Source of the DNA: Candidatus Microsaccharimonas sossegonensis
GTDB taxonomy: Bacteria > Patescibacteriota > Saccharimonadia > Saccharimonadales > Saccharimonadaceae
Length of the DNA stretch: 64,000 nucleotides
NCBI GenBank assembly: GCA_004100325.1
Contig: SCKX01000001.1
Coordinates: 603,453 to 667,452, forward strand
Direction: 5' to 3'
The translations under genes were made by a program, and so were the position numbers. The notes beneath the pieces were generated by a model. It did no database searches. It was not told the origin of the DNA and saw only the letters and a list, made by a program, of their open reading frames with translations. Positions within the stretch are counted from its first letter, which is position 1. Every line of letters starts with the position of its first letter. This document shows, piece by piece, positions 29,055 through 39,736 of the stretch.

Positions 29055-31673
29055 CTAAGTCACTGACTTCATCATTGATAGCTCGTCATCTGTTTTCTTA
29101 CCAGTTTGCTTCTTCTTGGGCTTTACAGATTTTTTAGATGCCTTAGGAGCGTCTTCTTGCTTTGATTCGGTGGGTTGCTGTTCTTCTGGCTCAACTTTCT
29201 TGGCGTAAAGCTGCCGTGATGCGTCGATCACTCTTTCGGCTATAGCCTCATCGCCCGATTCATCCACTACTACGGTCACACCTGACATTGGTTCTTGTGC
29301 ATTGACGGCCGAGATGCGTACATAATATGAATATGCTGGCAGATTGGCTATCTCGCCCTGCTGAATAAACGGCATAAATAGTGGTATAACCAGACGCTCA
29401 TCCGATGGGCTACCAGAACGGAAACATACCACCGTACCTACGTTAGCGAGAATGATATCGACCAGACGTTGCTCGTCCTGCTGCGAGGTAGATTGTTCGG
29501 CCATAGTTAAGAACAACTTATACTTTCTCGCCTCCGACAGCATTTGCACAAAGCTTGTCGTAGCAAAGTTCTGGAACTCGTCAACGTAGAGGTAGTATGG
29601 GGTACGCTCGCCTTGTTTAATACGTGCACGACGTAGTGATGCTGTTTGCAGCTTGGCAAGTACGGTTGTGCCAAATAATGCCGAGGTATCTTCACCAAGA
29701 AGACCTTTTGAGAAGTTGCATACTAGGATCTTGCGTCCGGCTAGGATGTCTTCAAAGTTGATAGTAGACTTCGGTTGCTCGATCATCCTGCGAGCTGAAG
29801 CTGAGAACAAGAAGCGCCCGATTTTAGCAGTAATACCAGCGGCCATTTTGACTTTCTGCATATCACCGGCCTTAGCGAGCTCGTTGTTCCAAAAGTCTTT
29901 CAGGTTCTTATCTTCGAGTGTTTTTACAACCTTGCGACGGTATTTAGCATCGTTGAGTAGCTCGAAGATGGTAAATAAAGTTGGGCTTTCAAGTGTTAGC
30001 GCTGTTTGTATGGTGTTGCGTAGTACGTACTCGATGCGATGACCGCCACTATCGTCCTCTGAAAATATCTTGCGCAGCACTGATATGGTTGCTTCTGTGA
30101 TGGGGTCTTTCTCTCGCAAAAGATCATCACCCTCAAGATCGGATGATAGCTCAAGAAGATTCATGCCTATCGGATAGGCTAGATCGTCAGGATTGAGATA
30201 GATAACGTCATTGACACGCTCCTCTGGTATATACCGCAAGATACGCTCGGCAAGATCACCGTGAGGGTCGAGTACCGCCACGCCGTTACCTGCGCGTATA
30301 TCCTGCAATATCTCGTAAAACAGCATCGTCGTTTTACCATTACCCGTGCCACTGATGATATACATGTGCCGTTCTCGCTCTTCATCGGTAAGGCCAATAG
30401 GTGTAATCGTCTCATGGTGGTAGTTGTCACCTATGAGAATTGATAGCTTCTTACCGGATTTTAATGATACGGGCGCTGGCAGTGTACGGCTCAGGGATGT
30501 GATAAGATTATCAGTTTTACTCACTTGGCTCGACGGGAAGTGGTAGAGACTTGCAAGTTCCGTTGAGGCTAAAATCATTGCTGACTTGCGGAAGAGAGAT
30601 GGCAGTCGATTCGTCGCGTTACGCTGGCGTAGTTTATCAATAACCGGTAGGGATAGCCTCGCCTTGATAGACTGATACGGCGGAACACTATAGCCGTCGA
30701 GTGCTGATCGGAGTGCAATGATATGTTGTTTTGCATCGGGGCTTTTGACAAGCACGCGCAGGTTTACTTGAAATAGCGGTCGTGTGACTTTTTGATGCAT
30801 TGTCTCCATCAATTCAAGCTCAAATGCGCTCAAAGTTCGTGCTGGCCTATCATGAGTAGTGATACGTGCTTGTTGTTGGACGGCGCGTGATTTGGAATTG
30901 TAATAGTCCTTGTGGCCAAAAGTTGTACCCATATACACCTCTCCGGCAAGATCTGTTATGCCAGACGATGCTTTGCCAAAGATATTCGTGAAACGTCCGA
31001 GTAGTGTTAGTTGCTTGCCGCTTACTTGTTGCAAGATATTCTCATTACCAAGGATTTTATGAGAGAGCATATCGGCTTCGCGTAAGCGTACTGGTGTTGC
31101 TACAATTTGCAGTGCAATCTCCTCGTCATCACCCAGTTTTGTCATCGCGCCTGTTACATAGGATAAAGGGTCATGTTGCTCAAATACAGAAGTTAGCGTG
31201 AGCGGCAATACGTAGTGGCCGGTCTCTTTGAACTCAATAATTTTATCTACTTCACTAATCTCGCGTTCAATTTCTTTAACTTTTGAATCAGGTATATATG
31301 ATGTGATAACTTTCTGTGTATTCTTTGAACGTGTTTTCTCGACTTGTAGTAAATAGCGAATACCGTCTCTCCGTGTTGAAACAATCTCAAAACTCATCAC
31401 TGGCGAGCGATGATATAGCTTATCTTTTAGTTGTCGTGCAGCGCGTGCGCCATGTATGACCGAAAAGAGCTGCTCGGTAGCTTCTGGCGTCTTGGCAATA
31501 TTGGCCGGTGGTGTGATTTCGAGCCAGACCGTATCACGATGCAATAGATAGCGACGGTTGAAAAGAGTGAGAACAAAGATTGCTATAAAGTATGTAGCGA
31601 CAATAGCTACTAGAACGATGGTGATAGGTTGCCAGTGTTCAATAATGGATTCAAGATAGGCTTTGGTGTCCAT
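29055..31673 (-). CDS. VirD4/TraD-like type IV coupling ATPase (CPR type)
   Basis: N-terminal TM; ISGTGNGKTTM Walker A, VAVLDPHGDLAE, YLYVDEFQNFATTSF Walker B. Confidence 0.85.
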   Translation of the reverse strand: MDTKAYLESIIEHWQPITIVLVAIVATYFIAIFVLTLFNRRYLLHRDTVWLEITPPANIAKTPEATEQLFSVIHGARAARQLKDKLYHRSPVMSFEIVSTRRDGIRYLLQVEKTRSKNTQKVITSYIPDSKVKEIEREISEVDKIIEFKETGHYVLPLTLTSVFEQHDPLSYVTGAMTKLGDDEEIALQIVATPVRLREADMLSHKILGNENILQQVSGKQLTLLGRFTNIFGKASSGITDLAGEVYMGTTFGHKDYYNSKSRAVQQQARITTHDRPARTLSAFELELMETMHQKVTRPLFQVNLRVLVKSPDAKQHIIALRSALDGYSVPPYQSIKARLSLPVIDKLRQRNATNRLPSLFRKSAMILASTELASLYHFPSSQVSKTDNLITSLSRTLPAPVSLKSGKKLSILIGDNYHHETITPIGLTDEERERHMYIISGTGNGKTTMLFYEILQDIRAGNGVAVLDPHGDLAERILRYIPEERVNDVIYLNPDDLAYPIGMNLLELSSDLEGDDLLREKDPITEATISVLRKIFSEDDSGGHRIEYVLRNTIQTALTLESPTLFTIFELLNDAKYRRKVVKTLEDKNLKDFWNNELAKAGDMQKVKMAAGITAKIGRFLFSASARRMIEQPKSTINFEDILAGRKILVCNFSKGLLGEDTSALFGTTVLAKLQTASLRRARIKQGERTPYYLYVDEFQNFATTSFVQMLSEARKYKLFLTMAEQSTSQQDEQRLVDIILANVGTVVCFRSGSPSDERLVIPLFMPFIQQGEIANLPAYSYYVRISAVNAQEPMSGVTVVVDESGDEAIAERVIDASRQLYAKKVEPEEQQPTESKQEDAPKASKKSVKPKKKQTGKKTDDELSMMKSVT

Positions 31674-32221
31674 GCTTCTCCTTTCTTGCCATATATAAAG
31701 TTGTAATACTGCGCTGAGTCTTTGGAGAATGTACGCTGTGACACTACGTTTAGGTGCGGCGCGTTCATCTCTGATATTGTCCAGTCGCCAGTCTTATCAT
31801 CGACCTTAATGACATAGGCAACGTGACCCCATTCTCCCTCATCGGTTTGGAAGACTGCATTGATGGCCGGGGTATGATTTACCTCGTAGCCATCGGCGCG
31901 AGCACGATCATCCCATGTGTTCGCATTACCCCAAGTCGTCGGTATCGGTGTACCAGCCCAGAGACGCATCGCAAACGCCCAATAGGTACAGTTGCCCCAT
32001 TCGTAGGTATCGCCAGGAACGGGGCCACCCATGTAAAAACCTTGTGTCTCAGCAGCTTTTGCATCCGGTGTACCGGCGAGAAAGCTCAGGGCATCCGTAC
32101 CCATCGACATCACCGCCATAAATGGTAGCGACAAGATGATGACCAGCGTCGCTAATACGACCGCAATCGTTCGTTTTGGATTGTAGCCAGCTACACCAAA
32201 GATAACGATGCTTGGGTTCAC
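31610..32221 (-). CDS. CHAP-domain peptidoglycan amidase/peptidase
   Basis: N-terminal TM, YEWGNCTYWAFAMRLWAG, EWGHVAYVIKVDDKTGDWTISEMN. Confidence 0.82.
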   Translation of the reverse strand: MNPSIVIFGVAGYNPKRTIAVVLATLVIILSLPFMAVMSMGTDALSFLAGTPDAKAAETQGFYMGGPVPGDTYEWGNCTYWAFAMRLWAGTPIPTTWGNANTWDDRARADGYEVNHTPAINAVFQTDEGEWGHVAYVIKVDDKTGDWTISEMNAPHLNVVSQRTFSKDSAQYYNFIYGKKGEAWTPKPILNPLLNTGNLSPSF

Positions 32222-33249
32222 GCGTAAATCTCCGTGGGGTTTGTCGTAATGAGTGGATGTTCTTTATCTGCGGCAACTACTCGTACCGCAACATGGTTTT
32301 GGTCAGCAACAATCAATGCGTCACCACGCTCGCATGTCAGCAAGAAACTCTGCTCGTATTCACTGAGATTAAACTCATCGACAACACCACGAATGGTCGT
32401 AGTATCTTGTCGCATTAGAATACGCAAGGCACTCTGCGAGGCGATAGCGCGACCGTATTCGCTATGCAAAAAGTCATTAGCTTGTTGCGAGATGATCGAA
32501 ACACCAAGGTAGTATTTACGCGCTCGACGGACTAGCCCGGCAACGAATCGAGCACTTTGCTCGTGTTCAAGTAGTAACCAGCCCTCATCAATCACAAGCA
32601 GGCGTTTTTCGGGACTAGCCATAACTTGATTCTTAACGAAGTTAGAGATAATGAGCATCATGATTGGTCGCAAGTTGCTCGCCATATCCTTGATATCAAA
32701 AATCACCAGTCGATTATCTAGTTCGATATTGGTATGTGAATTAAATACGCCAGCCAGCGAGCCAGAGATATATCGCTCTAGTCGTTCACAAAGTTGTAGT
32801 TGTCCAAGGTCATGTAGCTCTGCGTACAAATCTTGTAGGCGCGGTTGTGACTTCTTTGCTTTTTTATACACCTTGAGAATAGCGCGGTCTACCGCTGCTT
32901 TTTCTGATTTATCCAAGCCCTCGGCCATCAAGCCGATGACATCGGTGAGGTCTTGAATATGCTCAGACAAGTCATCTTTAGAGTGAAAAGTCGTCGCCAA
33001 ATCGAACGGATTTATCTTGTCCTTGCTGCGCGTCGATAGTTTGATGTACGTGCCATCAACTGACTCTGAAAGATTTTTATATTCGCGCTCCGGATCAATA
33101 ACAATGACTTTCGTGCCTTGCATAAGTTGGCGCAAAATCTCAACTTTTGTCGTGTAGCTTTTACCCGAGCCGGACTGTGCAAACGTGATTGAATTGGCAT
33201 TATGGAGGCTAAAGCGATCAAGGATAACAAGTCCGACACAATGTTTCTC
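32218..33249 (-). pseudogene. VirB4/TraC-like T4SS ATPase, C-terminal half only (truncated)
   Basis: Frame upstream of the tracked start reads EKHCVGLVILDRFSLHNANSITFAQSGSGKSYTTKVEILRQLMQGTKVIVIDPE; Walker A kept, N-terminal domain missing, TAA in frame at about 33250. Confidence 0.8.
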
Positions 33250-34040
33250 TTAAGGGTGTCGTGACGTGTGCGACATGCGGTAGTCAGGTTTCATGGCAGT
33301 TGCAGAAGGGTCGCTACTATGGAGCTTGCCAGCGTCGTGATGAGCGGTGCAAAAATCGTAAATATAAATATATTCGTGAAGATGTAGTTCAAGAGGTTGT
33401 AAAGCAGGAGCTTGAGCGTCTTCTGTGCCCCTCTCAGAGTGTCCTAGAGTGGGTTGTTGAGAGTATGCAATCTGACGTCGAGAAGGCCGCGGATAACCGT
33501 GCAGAAGTCGAGCAGAATACGAAGACACGCATTGAGCGTATCAAGTCCATGGACGAGTCCTTGTACGACGACAAACTTGCAGGCGTCATCACACAGGAGC
33601 GATATGAAACCAAACACGAGTCATTCATGAGTGAAATTGAGACTCTAGAGCTTGCTATGGCATCGTTTGATAGTGCCGTCACAGAGCGTAAGCGACGCGG
33701 CATATACATGCTTGAACTATCCCAGCGAGCAGCTAAATACTACGACGAAAAGGACGACGACGAAAAGCGCCAGATTTTGATAGAACTGTTCGAAAATATC
33801 ATGTTCAAGAACGATGCTGTATCTGTTAATTTAAAGGATCGTGCTGAACTGATTGCTAAATACAGTTCGAAAACACGCGAATTATTAGGATCACGAAAAT
33901 CAAATGATAGAACTTTTACAAATAGCGAAAATAACAGGGGTCAAAATAACGAAAAAAGCGCCGAAAATGCGCTTTATCCATTATGGCAGGGGCACGTGGA
34001 ATCGAACCACGATTTTAGGTTTTGGAGACCTATGTACTAG
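33243..34040 (+). pseudogene. serine recombinase, C-terminal half (catalytic domain missing)
   Basis: VSLKGVVTCATCGSQVSWQLQKGRYYGACQRRDERC zinc ribbon, coiled-coil, KRQILIELFENIMF; reads into antisense of tRNA-Trp. Confidence 0.82.
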
Positions 34041-34058
34041 CCGTTGTACTATGCCCCT
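33984..34058 (-). tRNA. trnW: tRNA-Trp (CCA anticodon), CCA encoded
   Basis: AGGGGCATAGTACAACGGCTAGTACATAGGTCTCCAAAACCTAAAATCGTGGTTCGATTCCACGTGCCCCTGCCA folds as a cloverleaf. Confidence 0.93.
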
Positions 34059-34347
34059 CTGCATTTCTATAGATGACCCGAAAGTTTTCTATAGCTTACA
34101 CATTGTAACAGATGGCGAACATTGCTTAAAGTGCTTTGCAAACGTTTAAAAAATCTGCTACCACAAGCGTGAATATATACGAAGTACCGTGAAAGTAAAA
34201 TCCTTATACAGGCTAACAAACATTTCTATACATGTTAAGAGATAATGTTGTTGTAAAAGCATAAGCATACATCTATACTTAAGTCAGAAAAATGACCAAA
34301 AATAAATGGGAGCAGCGTGGCGAACAATCGCTCACTATCGACAGGCT

Positions 34348-35568
34348 ATGAAGATTTTAATGCTGGGTTGGGAGCTACCTCCACACAATAGTGGCGGTCT
34401 AGGTGTTGCTTGTTATCATTTGTCAAAAGCTCTCGCCCAGGAGGGTGCATCAATCGATTTTGTCGTTCCCTACTCCGCGAAGCATGAAAATATCGATTTT
34501 ATGAACATTCATGCTGCCACCAAGCTTTCGCCGCTGCACAAGTTTGGCGTGGGTGCCTACGATCACAGTTTTGACATCGTAAGCGAACCTGGATCAGAAG
34601 TGAATGATGCAAAAAATATTCGTGGTATCCAACGTCACTATGTAAAGTACATTGAACGTTTGGTAAAAAAGAAGCGTTTTGATGCTATCCATGCGCATGA
34701 CTGGTTGACAATGGAGGCTGGCATTCGGGCAAAGCAAATGACAGATGCGCCATTAATCGTTCACGTTCACGCCACTGAGTTTGACCGGGCTGGCGGTAAC
34801 AAGGGCAATCCCCTTATTCATGAAATTGAATATCAAGGTCTGATGATTGCAGACCGCATCGTCGCGGTGAGTGACATTACCCGGCGAATTATCATTGAAA
34901 AATACGGCATCCCAGCTGATAAAGTCGAGGTGATTCATAATGCCATTGATGTGACGAGTTTTGATGATGGCTATGAGTATGATCGACGCACCTACAGGTA
35001 CCTTGAAGGGCTGCACGGCGAAGGGTATACCATCATTAGTTCGGTCACGCGTTTTACGATCCAAAAAGGACTTGAGTATCTTGTACGAGCGTTTGCAAAG
35101 GCGAGCGAAAAGAATGATCGAATTGCACTTTTACTGGTTGGTGATGGTGAACAGCGCGACCAACTGATTAGTCTTGCATCCGAATTAAACATATCGGACA
35201 AAATCTTTTTCACGGGTTTCGTACGCGGTAAACAGTGGCGTGATGCCTATAGTGTTTCTGATGTTTTTGTCCTTAGTTCTGTCAGTGAACCGTTTGGTTT
35301 GGCTGCCCTTGAAGCGGCACATCATAAGACGGCACTTATTCTGACCAAGCAATCTGGCGTTGGAGAAGTACTTTCAAACATCTTTCGTTACGATTTCTGG
35401 GATATCGACCGGCTGGCCGATCAAATTGTTGGTATCGCCACCTCTGATGCGCTTTGTAGCTCATTAAAAGATAACGTTAGCTCTGAATATGCTAAGCTCT
35501 CTTGGCAAGACGTCGCGAAGAAATGCATGGCAATGTATCAAAAACCGCGCATTGGAGTGTTTGCATGA
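34348..35568 (+). CDS. glycosyltransferase family 4 (glycogen synthase-like)
   Basis: MKILMLGWELPPHNSGGLGVACYHLSKAL; HAHDWLT; EPFGLAALEA motif. Confidence 0.88.
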   Translation: MKILMLGWELPPHNSGGLGVACYHLSKALAQEGASIDFVVPYSAKHENIDFMNIHAATKLSPLHKFGVGAYDHSFDIVSEPGSEVNDAKNIRGIQRHYVKYIERLVKKKRFDAIHAHDWLTMEAGIRAKQMTDAPLIVHVHATEFDRAGGNKGNPLIHEIEYQGLMIADRIVAVSDITRRIIIEKYGIPADKVEVIHNAIDVTSFDDGYEYDRRTYRYLEGLHGEGYTIISSVTRFTIQKGLEYLVRAFAKASEKNDRIALLLVGDGEQRDQLISLASELNISDKIFFTGFVRGKQWRDAYSVSDVFVLSSVSEPFGLAALEAAHHKTALILTKQSGVGEVLSNIFRYDFWDIDRLADQIVGIATSDALCSSLKDNVSSEYAKLSWQDVAKKCMAMYQKPRIGVFA

Positions 35569-36800
35569 GTCAAGCAACCCGTGGGATAACCCTTTACCTG
35601 CACGTGCATCAACCACTTCGAGTGCGTGACTACAGTGTATTTGAGACGGCAAATGACCATAACTACTTCAACGAACCCGATACACTAAGTGAGCGCAATA
35701 ACAAAAACGTTTTTGATAAAGTGGCGAACAAATCATACCGTCCAATGAATGCCCTGCTTGAAAAACTTTTAACGGTTCACGAAGACTTTAAACTATCGCT
35801 TAGTATCAGCGGTACGTTTCTTGAACAAGCTGAAATGTGGGCGCCAGATGTGATTGAAAGCTTTCAACGTCTGGTCAACACTGGTCGCGTGGAGATACTT
35901 TCTGAGACGTACTATCATTCACTCGCATTTTTTTATAGCCGCACTGAGTTTGAAGCCCAGGTAGAGGCACATAAAACAAAGATTCGTGAACTGTTCGGCG
36001 TTGATACCCGCGTCTTTCGTAACACAGAACTAGCCTATAACGACTCTCTCGCTAGGTGGGCTGATGAATACGGTTTTAAGGGTATTTTAGCTGAAGGTTG
36101 GGACCCAATTCTTGATTGGCGTAGTCCAAACTTTGTCTATCAACCAGAAGGCACAAATAATATTGCCCTGCTTCTTAAAAACTACAAATTAAGTGACGAC
36201 CTGGCTTTTCGTTTTAGTAATAAAGAGTGGCAAGAATGGCCACTCACCGCTGATACATATACTGAATGGACAAACGCCGCGGTACATAACGCCAAAGTTA
36301 TTAACCTTTTTATGGATTATGAGACATTTGGTGAGCACCAATGGGAAGACACCGGTATTTTCACGTTCTTTGAAGCATTTGTCGGACGTTGGCTGAGCAA
36401 TCCCGAGAACACTTTTTATACGGTTTCTGATGCAATTGATGCACACCAACCAGTCGGTACGATCAGTATGCCCAGCACCGTCACTTGGGCAGACTCAGAG
36501 CGTGATTTAACTGCCTGGCTTGGGAATAGCATGCAACAAGAAGCGATGCGATATCTGTATGCCCTTGAAGCGGACATTTTACGTACCAATGACCTTGAAC
36601 TGATCGCTGATTGGCGTAAGTTGCAAACTTCTGACCATGCCTATTACATGTGTACGAAATGGTTTACCGATGGTGATGTTCATGCCTACTTTAGTCCGTA
36701 TGAATCACCGTACGACGCATTCTTGTATTATATGAACGTTATTCGTGATTTGAGGTGGAGATTGCATGAAACCCACCGCACTGGTGGGCTTCGTGGCTAG
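35565..36800 (+). CDS. glycoside hydrolase family 57
   Basis: ITLYLHVHQPLR, FKLSLSISGTFLEQ, VEILSETYYHSL, VFRNTELAY, FMDYETFGEHQ. ATG 35565 overlaps the upstream stop. Confidence 0.88.
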   Translation: MSQATRGITLYLHVHQPLRVRDYSVFETANDHNYFNEPDTLSERNNKNVFDKVANKSYRPMNALLEKLLTVHEDFKLSLSISGTFLEQAEMWAPDVIESFQRLVNTGRVEILSETYYHSLAFFYSRTEFEAQVEAHKTKIRELFGVDTRVFRNTELAYNDSLARWADEYGFKGILAEGWDPILDWRSPNFVYQPEGTNNIALLLKNYKLSDDLAFRFSNKEWQEWPLTADTYTEWTNAAVHNAKVINLFMDYETFGEHQWEDTGIFTFFEAFVGRWLSNPENTFYTVSDAIDAHQPVGTISMPSTVTWADSERDLTAWLGNSMQQEAMRYLYALEADILRTNDLELIADWRKLQTSDHAYYMCTKWFTDGDVHAYFSPYESPYDAFLYYMNVIRDLRWRLHETHRTGGLRG

Positions 36801-38745
36801 ACCGATTGTCCTTAGTAACGGCGAACTCCATGTAGGGTTAAATATTTACGGGCTCGTTCATGACTTTTACTATCCTTATGTTGGCTTTGAGAATCATGCC
36901 GCCGGAGCAAACCTTCGTCACAAAGTAGGCGTCCTGGTTGATGGCACCATGAGCTGGCTTGATGATGACAAGAACTGGGAGTTTACGTTTAAGTATCCGC
37001 ACATGGCGTTGATTGGGCATACGCTGGCTAAAAACGCTCACTTAGGTATTATTATTGAATTCGATGATGCCGTTGATGCTGAGATGAGTATGTTTATGCG
37101 CAATATTCACGTTGTGAATCTGTATGAGCATCCACGAGAGGTAAAACTATACCTGCACCAAGCCTTTGCCATTGGTGATTCACGCAGCAACACCGACACT
37201 GCGCAGTATTTGCCTGACAGCGATGCCATCCTTCATTATCGCGGAAGGCGCGCATTTGTTATATCTGGTCAGCATAAAGGTCGGTCGTTTGATCAGTTTA
37301 CAATTGGGCTGTTCGGCATTGAAGGTCACGAAGGTAGTTACCGCGACGCCGAAGACGGTATCCTCAGTAGTAATACGATTGAGCATGGTCGTGTCGACTC
37401 GATCATCGGGTTTACAATGCATATCGGTGCTCATAGTTCAGAACGTGTTAGCTATTGGATCGCAGCCGGCATGTCAAACCGTGAAGCACTCTACATTCAT
37501 AAACAAATTCAAGACGATGGCATCATGAAGCGTTTGCATCATACCGCTGATTGGTGGCATACATGGTTACAACCGGTGCTTGAAATTGTCCCATTGGTAC
37601 CGAAAAATCATCGCCAACTTTTATTGAACAGTATGATGATCATGAAATCACACATGGATAAGCGCGGCGCAGTTATTGCCAGTACCGATAGTACAATGCT
37701 CAATTACTCTCGTGATGCTTATGGGTATAGTTGGCCGCGCGATGGCGCATATACAATGTGGCCGTTTATTCGTCTAGGTTATGTCGATGAGCCGTACCGT
37801 TTTTTTGAATTCACAAAACGTGGGCTGCATCCAAATGGCTACCTTATGCATAAATACCGCGCTGATGGTGCGCTTGGTAGTAGTTGGCATCCATATGTTC
37901 ATGAAGGTGGTATTGTAGCGCCTCCGATTCAGATCGACGAAACAGCAATTGTCGTCTTTATGTTCGTACAGTTTTATAACGTCCATAAAGACAGTACGCT
38001 CATTAAAGACTTTTACGCGTCTATGATTAAACCAATGGCGGATTTTTTGACAGATTATATCGATGAGGCGACGGGACTGCCTAAACCTAGTTATGATGTG
38101 TGGGAGGAGATCTTTGCTACTTTAACGTATACGACCGCAGTCACGTACGGAGCACTTTTGGCTGCTTCAGAGCTAGCGGTGATTGCTGGTGACAATGACA
38201 GTGCGGTTAAATGGCGCACGGCAGCTGATGATATCAAAGTAGCTGCAGCCAAACACCTGTACAACGAAAAACGTGGCGTTTTTTACAAAAGCCTTGTGAC
38301 GATTGACGGTACTATTACCAAAAACCCGATTATCGACGCCTCCAGTATCTTTGGAGCCTATATGTACGGTCTATTTGATTCCAACAGCGAGCAGATAAAA
38401 ACGTCGATCGATACAATGATTTCTACGTTTAAACTGCTTGATGACGAACCGGGTATTCCACGCTATGAAAACGATATCTATCGCCGCTCAGATCCATCCA
38501 TTCATGGCAACTGGTGGTTTATTACAACCTTATGGCATGCTCAGTATTTGCTGGAAAAAAATAGTACAAAAGAAGCCAAGTATATTTTAGACTGGGTAAA
38601 GCATCATGCCTTACAAACTGGTATGATTGGTGAACAAATCAACCCCGTTAACGATGAAGTTATCGCACCAGCCCCACTATCCTGGTCACATGCTGAATAC
38701 GTTTCCACACTACTCGATTATATTGAAAAAGTAAGGCAATCATGA
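36766..38745 (+). CDS. glycoside hydrolase family 15 (glucoamylase-like)
   Basis: SRDAYGYSWPRDGAYTMWPFIRLGY, YDVWEE, NWWFITTLWHAQYLL motifs. Confidence 0.85.
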   Translation: MKPTALVGFVARPIVLSNGELHVGLNIYGLVHDFYYPYVGFENHAAGANLRHKVGVLVDGTMSWLDDDKNWEFTFKYPHMALIGHTLAKNAHLGIIIEFDDAVDAEMSMFMRNIHVVNLYEHPREVKLYLHQAFAIGDSRSNTDTAQYLPDSDAILHYRGRRAFVISGQHKGRSFDQFTIGLFGIEGHEGSYRDAEDGILSSNTIEHGRVDSIIGFTMHIGAHSSERVSYWIAAGMSNREALYIHKQIQDDGIMKRLHHTADWWHTWLQPVLEIVPLVPKNHRQLLLNSMMIMKSHMDKRGAVIASTDSTMLNYSRDAYGYSWPRDGAYTMWPFIRLGYVDEPYRFFEFTKRGLHPNGYLMHKYRADGALGSSWHPYVHEGGIVAPPIQIDETAIVVFMFVQFYNVHKDSTLIKDFYASMIKPMADFLTDYIDEATGLPKPSYDVWEEIFATLTYTTAVTYGALLAASELAVIAGDNDSAVKWRTAADDIKVAAAKHLYNEKRGVFYKSLVTIDGTITKNPIIDASSIFGAYMYGLFDSNSEQIKTSIDTMISTFKLLDDEPGIPRYENDIYRRSDPSIHGNWWFITTLWHAQYLLEKNSTKEAKYILDWVKHHALQTGMIGEQINPVNDEVIAPAPLSWSHAEYVSTLLDYIEKVRQS

Positions 38746-39416
38746 AAACTGGTAGGCTTTTACCACGAATGCTTCGACGTCATTCTCCGATTATGTACGC
38801 ACGGGGTAAAGTCCTCCGCAAGTTTGCAGACAAGATCGGACTCGTCTATTTTGGCACGGTTGACCAGCATGAGGACGAACATGAGGTTATTCGCGGGTTA
38901 ACGGTTTCAACGACACACAAAGACTCGCATTTTGCAGTCGGATCGTTTGATGATTATGATATTAGTCTTGTGGATCGTTTCGACGTTTCGTATGACGTGC
39001 ATCACAAAGTGATCAAACATTCATGGGTTATTCTTCAGGTTTCGTTACAAAATAAAGAACTACCTCATATATTCTTTAAACCAATCGGTCATAGTCCTGC
39101 TGCGTATAATCGATTCTTTACTGCGTTTCACACCCTCCATATTATCAATGATGTTTTTAATGAGAATCACCCAATAGAATTTCATCACCGCTACGAATTA
39201 TATGGATTAGCGACACATGTCGTGACACTGGAAAAAACATTGAATTCACGAGTGACCCAGACAATTGCAGCTCGTTTTTGGCCACATGCAATTGAAGTGC
39301 ATGAAGGAAAATTGTATGTGTATATTACTGAACCACGACTCAGTGAGGCAATGCTTGCCGCCACACTACAGGCTTCAACATGGCTGGCTGGAGTTTTAGA
39401 CGATAAAGAAGAGTAA
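38742..39416 (+). CDS. hypothetical protein coupled to GH15 gene
   Basis: 224 aa ORF, 4 bp overlap with the upstream gene. Confidence 0.6.
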   Translation: MKTGRLLPRMLRRHSPIMYARGKVLRKFADKIGLVYFGTVDQHEDEHEVIRGLTVSTTHKDSHFAVGSFDDYDISLVDRFDVSYDVHHKVIKHSWVILQVSLQNKELPHIFFKPIGHSPAAYNRFFTAFHTLHIINDVFNENHPIEFHHRYELYGLATHVVTLEKTLNSRVTQTIAARFWPHAIEVHEGKLYVYITEPRLSEAMLAATLQASTWLAGVLDDKEE

Positions 39417-39430
39417 ACAGTACGTTTTAA

Positions 39431-39637
39431 CTAGTTTTTACGTGCTTTGACCTCGTTACGACCAAGGTTTTTCTTGGTTTCGGTGTACAACGCGTGCTTA
39501 CGGGCAATGGGATCATACTTTTTAAGACTGATTTTCTCAGTCGTGTTCTGCGTGTTTTTTGTTGTGTAATAGGTACGGTGCCCAGTCAGTTCGCTCACCA
39601 GTCCAACCAGTTTTCGCTTGGTATTCTTCTTTGCCAT
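39431..39637 (-). CDS. rpmG: 50S ribosomal protein bL33
   Basis: KKNTKRKLVGLVSELTGHRTYYTTKNTQNTTEKISLKKYDPIARKHALYTETK. Confidence 0.88.
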   Translation of the reverse strand: MAKKNTKRKLVGLVSELTGHRTYYTTKNTQNTTEKISLKKYDPIARKHALYTETKKNLGRNEVKARKN

Positions 39638-39736
39638 AGTGGTCTTAATTTTTTCCTTAAAAATGAATGATATCGACTTTCAGAGGTCAATTATAACAAA
39701 CACTTCTCCTTTAGGCAAGGTGAGAGAAGAGTTCGC

